This document shows, piece after piece, positions 60,285 through 64,000 of a DNA stretch of 64,000 nt. This DNA is from Cryptosporangium arvum DSM 44712 (GTDB taxonomy: Bacteria > Actinomycetota > Actinomycetes > Mycobacteriales > Cryptosporangiaceae), in contig NZ_KK073874.1 in NCBI RefSeq assembly GCF_000585375.1, forward strand, positions 4,154,001 through 4,218,000, written 5' to 3'. Every line of letters starts with the position of its first letter. Position 1 is the first letter of the stretch. The notes beneath the pieces are model-generated. The model was not told where the DNA came from and ran no database searches. It saw only the letters and a program-made list of their open reading frames with translations. Both the position numbers and the translations under genes were made by a program.

Positions 60285-60731
60285 ATGGTCGACATCCTGC
60301 ACCGCGTCGGGGTCCACGGCGTGCCCCCGGACGAGGTGTTCGAGGCCCTCACCACGGCGGAGCAGCTCGCCGGTTGGTGGACCGAGGACACGACCGGCGA
60401 CGGCCGGGCGGGTGGCCGGCTGCAGTTCCGCTTCCCGCCGGTCGGCGGCTTCGACATGGACGTCGTGGCGACCCGCCCGGCCGCCCGGGTGACCTGGCGG
60501 GTCGCCGACGGCCCCGCGGAGTGGATCGGCACCACGATCGACTGGACGCTCCGCCGGGACGGCGACTACACGATCGTCCTGTTCGCCCATCGCGGCTGGT
60601 CCGAGCCGGTCGAGTTCATGCACCACTGCAGCACCAAGTGGGCGACGTTCCTGCTCAGCCTCAAGGCCCGGCTCGAGACCGGCCGGGGTGCACCGGCGCC
60701 GGGCGACGTGGCGATCAGCGACTGGCACTGA
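60285..60731 (+). CDS. AHSA1/SRPBCC-family protein
   Basis: 148 residues. LHRVGVHGVPPDEVFEALTT, LAGWWTEDTTGDG, FRFPPVGGFDMDVVA, VTWRV, EWIGTTIDW, and a C-terminal helix (CSTKWATFLLSLKARL). Starts 3 bp after the ArsR stop, so the operon is SRPBCC-ArsR-SRPBCC. Function unknown. Confidence 0.88.
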   Translation: MVDILHRVGVHGVPPDEVFEALTTAEQLAGWWTEDTTGDGRAGGRLQFRFPPVGGFDMDVVATRPAARVTWRVADGPAEWIGTTIDWTLRRDGDYTIVLFAHRGWSEPVEFMHHCSTKWATFLLSLKARLETGRGAPAPGDVAISDWH

Positions 60732-60735
60732 CGGG

Positions 60736-61884
60736 TCAGGCTCCGGCGGCGCAGGCGGTGATGACGTCGCAGTAGGCGGCGGACACCGGGGAGCCGATGA
60801 TGCCGGGCTGCATCTGGTTCATCATGTAGCTGATCGTCATCCGGCGCTCGACGTCCACGATGATCAGCGAACCGCCCCACCCGCCCCAGAAGCACACCCG
60901 GCCCGCCGGGACGAACGGCGTGCCCTCGGGCTCCGGGAGCGCGTACCCGATACCCCAGCGCAGCGGGATCCCCAGGAAGAGATCCGGGCCGTGGGCCTGC
61001 TCGTCGAAGATCAGCTCGATGGTCTCGGGGTGCAGCAACCGCACGCCGCCGGTGACACCGCCCAGCGCCAGCGCGGACACGATCCGGGCCACCGACCGGG
61101 CGTTGCCGTGGCCGTTGCAGGCGCCGTTCTCGGCCGCGAGCCACTCCGGGGTGTTGGCGATCGCGGGGTCCTGGAACGAGCCCATCAGGGTCTTGGTGAA
61201 GACGCTGCCGGGGTCGGGAGGGGGCAGCTCGGCCGGCGGGGCCGCTTCCGGTGACAGCATCGTGGCGATCCGGCCGTGGTCCGCCGGGCGGGCGCCGAGC
61301 TGGAAGTCGGCCCCGGCCGGGCCGGCGATCTCCTCGGCGACGAAGTCGGTCAGGCTGCGCCCGGACACCCGGCGCACCAGCTCTCCGACCAGGTGTCCGA
61401 AGTTGCTGGCGTGGTAGCCGCTCGCGGTGCCGGGCTCCCACCAGGCCGGCTGGGCGGCGAGCTTGGCGGTGGACGCGGCCAGGTCGAAGCTGTCCTCGGC
61501 CGCGAACGGCTGCTCCCAGGCCGAGACGCCGGAGGTGTGGCTGAGCAGGTGACGTACCTCGACCGCGTCCTTGCCGTTGGCGGCGAACTCCGGCCAGTAG
61601 CGGGCGACCCGCTCGTAGGGGTCGAGCAGGCCCCGGTCGACGAGCATCAGCGCGGCCAGGCTCGTCACGGTCTTGGTCGAGGACCAGACGGTGACGATCG
61701 TGTCCTCGGTCCACGGCCGGGTGCGCGCCGCGTCCCGGTGCCCGCCCCAGATGTCGACGACGGTCTCCCCGCCGATGTCGACGACGAGGCTCGCGCCCAC
61801 CTCGACGCCGTCGGCCAGGTTCTTGGCCAGTGCGTCGCTCACGGCGGAGAAGCGGTTGTCGACGTGTCCGTGCACCTCGGTCAT
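60736..61884 (-). CDS. Serine hydrolase of the beta-lactamase/esterase (class C-like) family
   Basis: 382 residues, no signal peptide, so it is unlikely to be a resistance beta-lactamase. Start ATG 61884 with GAGG upstream. S-x-x-K in VWSSTKT (Ser68, Lys71), YxN-type YHASN, and a GWGG segment in place of KTG near the C terminus. Such proteins are esterases or D-amino-peptidases of the EstB type. Divergent-operator logic: the palindrome 61902-61929 lies between it and the TetR gene upstream on the same strand. Confidence 0.87.
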   Translation of the reverse strand: MTEVHGHVDNRFSAVSDALAKNLADGVEVGASLVVDIGGETVVDIWGGHRDAARTRPWTEDTIVTVWSSTKTVTSLAALMLVDRGLLDPYERVARYWPEFAANGKDAVEVRHLLSHTSGVSAWEQPFAAEDSFDLAASTAKLAAQPAWWEPGTASGYHASNFGHLVGELVRRVSGRSLTDFVAEEIAGPAGADFQLGARPADHGRIATMLSPEAAPPAELPPPDPGSVFTKTLMGSFQDPAIANTPEWLAAENGACNGHGNARSVARIVSALALGGVTGGVRLLHPETIELIFDEQAHGPDLFLGIPLRWGIGYALPEPEGTPFVPAGRVCFWGGWGGSLIIVDVERRMTISYMMNQMQPGIIGSPVSAAYCDVITACAAGA

Positions 61885-61901
61885 GTCCGTGCCTCTCGGC
61901 C

Positions 61902-61929
61902 GCTGCAACGTTTCGGAAAATGTTGCAGC
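61902..61929. promoter_or_regulatory. Operator palindrome GCTGCAAC-N12-GTTGCAGC
   Basis: 8-bp perfect arms, 12-base spacer containing TTTCGGAAAA, 18 bp upstream of the serine hydrolase start and 16 bp after the TetR stop. The TetR protein is a likely binder. Confidence 0.75.
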
Positions 61930-61944
61930 ACCGGCGTCACCCGG

Positions 61945-62547
61945 TCAAGGGCCGTCGGCCCGCAGGATCGCCGCGACCGCGGTCTCGACCTTCGCGGCCT
62001 CGGGCTCCTCGCCGGTGATCAGGTCGGCGTAGATGAACGACTCGATGATCCGCACGATCAGGTAGGCGAGGTCGTTCGTCCCGAGTGGATGGCGCAGCTC
62101 ACCCCGGGTGGATTCGTGCGCGAGGAGGCGGGCGAACTCGTCGACGACGCGCCGCTGCACCGGGCTGGCCTTCGTCGTGATCAGACGGAGGGCGCGTTCG
62201 GGTTCCCGCCGCATGAACTCCCGGTAGTACGACGCGTCGATGAGCGCGGCGGCGTACGCACCGGCGATCCGGGCGACGCGCCGCCCGCCGGTGCCCTCGG
62301 CGTCCCGGACGATCGTGCGCAGCGTGGGGTCGCTGAGCGAGATGAGGATGTCGACCAGGAGCTGGTCGCGGTTGCCCAGCCACCGGAACAACGTGCTGCG
62401 GTCGACGTCGAGCTCGGCCGCGAGCCGCTTCAGGTCCACCCGCTCGCCGGCCAGGAACGTCCGCCGGGCGAGCCGGAACGCGTCGGTGGCGGTCGGCCGG
62501 GCGCTCACCGGCGCCCGCGCAGCGCCGCGGAATCGGACATGCCGCAC
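61945..62547 (-). CDS. TetR-family regulator, QsdR-like
   Basis: 200 residues from GTG at 62547 (GTG 62508 also possible). Helix-turn-helix: TDAFRLARRTFLAGERVDLK, LAAELDVDRSTLFRWLGNRD, DQLLVDILISLSD, which match the QsdR branch (quorum-signal-degradation regulators of Rhodococcus). C-terminal domain: VQRRVVDEFARLLAHE, YLIVRIIESFIYADLI. In Rhodococcus QsdR controls a lactonase; here the downstream gene is a serine hydrolase 61 bp later. Whether signal molecules are degraded is unknown. Confidence 0.85.
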   Translation of the reverse strand: MRHVRFRGAARAPVSARPTATDAFRLARRTFLAGERVDLKRLAAELDVDRSTLFRWLGNRDQLLVDILISLSDPTLRTIVRDAEGTGGRRVARIAGAYAAALIDASYYREFMRREPERALRLITTKASPVQRRVVDEFARLLAHESTRGELRHPLGTNDLAYLIVRIIESFIYADLITGEEPEAAKVETAVAAILRADGP

Positions 62548-62568
62548 ATCCTAGGGCGCGGCTCGCCC

Positions 62569-62599
62569 TTGACTTGAGGCGCTTCAGGTGCGGCAGGCT
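62569..62599 (+). promoter_or_regulatory. MerR-type promoter, 19-bp spacer
   Basis: TTGACT (62569-62574), 19-bp spacer with the dyad TGAGGCGCTTCA, then weak CAGGCT (62594-62599). Drives the MerR-like gene at 62606 and would be its own target. Confidence 0.6.
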
Positions 62600-62605
62600 C
62601 GGGAC

Positions 62606-63081
62606 ATGGTGGCGACTCAGGAAGTCGCGCGGCGCAGCGGTCCGCCCGAGGCGACGCTGCGGTACTACGAGCGCATCGGGCTGATCGCGCCGGTTCCGCG
62701 CGACGAGAGCAGCGGGCACCGCCGCTACGACCCGGACACCGTGCGGACGATCGAGGCGCCGGCCTGCCTGCGCACGGCCGGGATGGGCATCGACGCGCTG
62801 CCCGCCTACATCCGCTCGAAGGCGATCGCCGAACGCGCCGCCTGGGACCACGCCGCCGCGGTGGGCGCGGACCTCGCGGTGAGCAGATCGCCCGGATCCT
62901 CCGGCGCCGGTTCGCGGAGCGGGCCGACCGGCTCCCGGCCGCAGAAGCCCCCGGGCCGGACGTCCCGGTGAAGGCGTACCGCATCGAGCGGATCCGGACC
63001 GTGCTCGGCTGGGATCCGCGCCCGGCCGAGGAGGCGATCGTGGGGACGGCCGAGAGCCTGCTCGGACGCCGCCGGCCCTGA
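62606..63081 (+). pseudogene. MerR-family regulator, frameshifted
   Basis: ATG 62606. N-terminal winged helix is good: TQEVARRSGPPEATLRYYER, GLIAPVPRDESSGHRRYDPD, CLRTAGMGIDALPAYI. At about 62878 the family-like sense leaves this frame (which runs on as low-complexity SRSPGSSGAGSRSGP to a stop at 62971) and continues one base over as GEQIARILRRRFAERADRLP, ending at 63081. One base lost near 62878 explains it. The remaining tail (VKAYRIERIRTVLGWDPRP) is not one I recognise. A frame-disrupted gene or a sequencing error; the DNA-binding domain could still be made. Confidence 0.65.
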
Positions 63082-63150
63082 CCCGGAAGCCGTCACACGA
63101 TCGGGCCCGGCGGTGTCCTGTGGGCGACCACCTCACCTCCGGGAGCTCCG

Positions 63151-63528
63151 ATGAACCTCGCGCTCTGGGTCGCCGCGTCGCTGCTGGCGACCGTCCTGCT
63201 GATCAGTACGTCCAAGATGTTCGTCCCGCGGGAGCGGATCGCCGCGGTGGGGCACGCCGGGGCGTGGGTGATGGACTTCAGCCCCGCCGCGCTCCGGGGC
63301 ATCGCCGTGCTCGAGCTGCTCGCCGCGGCCGGACTGATCCTGCCGGCCGTGCTCGGGATCGCACCCGTACTGGTGCCCGTCACCGCGGCGTGCGTGGCAC
63401 TGCTCTTCGTGGGGGCCACGGGTATGCGGCTCCGCCGGGGTGAGCGGGCCACGATCGTCCCCGACCTGCTCTACCTCGCGGTGGCGGTCTTCGTCGCCTG
63501 GGGCCGGTTCGGGCCGGAACCGTTCTGA
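63151..63528 (+). CDS. DoxX-like family membrane protein
   Basis: 125 residues with four hydrophobic helices (LALWVAASLLATVLLI; AALRGIAVLELLAAAGLILP; VLVPVTAACVALLFVGA; LLYLAVAVFVAWG). Sequence MFVPRERIAAVG between helices 1 and 2 is typical. Function in actinobacteria is unclear. Start ATG 63151 with GGGAGCTCC upstream. Confidence 0.85.
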   Translation: MNLALWVAASLLATVLLISTSKMFVPRERIAAVGHAGAWVMDFSPAALRGIAVLELLAAAGLILPAVLGIAPVLVPVTAACVALLFVGATGMRLRRGERATIVPDLLYLAVAVFVAWGRFGPEPF

Positions 63529-63613
63529 CCCGCGGAGGGTCGTGGACGCGTCCGCGGTGAGGGGTCGCCGTGGCCGAAACAGGCCACCGCGTCGTACACC
63601 CGGGACGAGCCGG

Positions 63614-64000
63614 TCAGCGTGCGCGCTGGACCAGACGGTCGCGGTTGAGGAGCACGATCGAGCGACCGTCGAGCCGGATCCACCCGCGGGTCGCGAAGTG
63701 CGACAGCGCCTTGTTGACGGTCTCGCGCGAGGACCCGACCAGCTGGGCGAGCTCGTCCTGGGTCAGCTCGTGGTTGAGCCGGACCGCGTCGTCGGGGCCG
63801 GAGCGTTCGGGGAGGCCGAAGCGCTGCGCCAGGTCGAGCAGGGCCTTGGCCAGCCGCCCGGGCACGTCGGTGAAGATCAGGTCGGCCTGCTGATCGCCGG
63901 TGCGGCGTAACCGGCGCGCGAGCACCCGGAGCAGTTGCGGTCCGATCTCCGGGTGCTCGGCGATCCACGGCCGCAGCTGGTCGCGGCGCATCTGCGCGAC
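63614..64000 (-). CDS. Crp/Fnr-family regulator, C-terminal part (cut by window edge)
   Basis: 129 codons visible; the cyclic-nucleotide-binding domain lies beyond 64000. The dimer helix [20 protein letters not shown] leads to the Crp helix-turn-helix: [40 protein letters not shown]. This matches actinobacterial cAMP receptor proteins (GlxR/Crp-type), which control many catabolic genes. Internal ATG at 63991 is not the true start. Whether it binds cAMP cannot be seen. Confidence 0.9.
   Translation of the reverse strand, partial: VAQMRRDQLRPWIAEHPEIGPQLLRVLARRLRRTGDQQADLIFTDVPGRLAKALLDLAQRFGLPERSGPDDAVRLNHELTQDELAQLVGSSRETVNKALSHFATRGWIRLDGRSIVLLNRDRLVQRAR

Noticed and set aside
60736-61884. 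Antibiotic-resistance beta-lactamase
   Set aside because: No signal peptide and the KTG box is not present; an esterase/peptidase role is more likely.

Overview
The window is about 70% or more GC, is almost fully coding on both strands, uses GTG starts often and has many 4-bp ATGA/GTGA gene overlaps. It carries an NarL-type two-component system, an ECF41-like sigma factor, a Crp-like regulator, a bacterial class I terpene synthase with a P450, a UDP-galactopyranose mutase and a binding-protein sugar importer with no ATPase of its own. This points to the chromosome of a soil-type actinomycete. The genus cannot be fixed from sequence reading alone. I see no insertion sequence, integrase, CRISPR array, rRNA or tRNA.

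Layout. (1) 1-9.1 kb: edge-truncated histidine kinase, LD-carboxypeptidase, HAD hydrolase, then gnd and glf facing an operon of one glycosyltransferase and two ABC exporter half-transporters, plausibly a galactofuranose/cell-surface glycan module. (2) 9.4-12.2 kb: a hypothetical gene and two decayed genes, a LuxR/LAL-type regulator with several lesions and a frameshifted membrane protein. (3) 12.4-15 kb: stress and small-molecule genes (SRPBCC, DUF998, XRE regulator with a divergent VOC protein). (4) 15.1-19.7 kb: terpene synthase + P450 operon divergent from a histidine kinase/response regulator pair. The kinase has an unusual C-terminal membrane-anchored extension. (5) 19.4-27 kb: PAP2 phosphatase, zinc-ribbon TetR, PucR-like regulator, secreted lipase, lipoprotein, and an epoxide hydrolase/TetR pair with three operator palindromes.

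(6) 27-41.5 kb: a carbohydrate island. A seven-gene minus-strand operon (binding protein, two permeases, enolase-superfamily dehydratase, mutarotase, lactonase-type amidohydrolase, aldose dehydrogenase) diverges from a four-gene plus-strand operon (Zn-dehydrogenase, SDR, KDPG aldolase, PfkB kinase). It is flanked by GntR and IclR regulators, a GH114-like lipoprotein, a second SDR and a second Zn-dehydrogenase. Together these describe oxidation of an aldose such as L-fucose, L-galactose or a relative to an aldonate, dehydration, redox rearrangement, phosphorylation and aldol cleavage.

(7) 41.5-64 kb: a run of small regulator/enzyme modules (TetR, XRE, MerR, MarR, LysR, ArsR), most divergent from or co-transcribed with one or a few oxidoreductases, hydrolases, esterases, glycosyltransferases or SRPBCC proteins. 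Several have clear palindromic operators in the intergenic gap. One hydrolase remnant and one frameshifted MerR gene lie here. The window ends in a truncated Crp/Fnr regulator.
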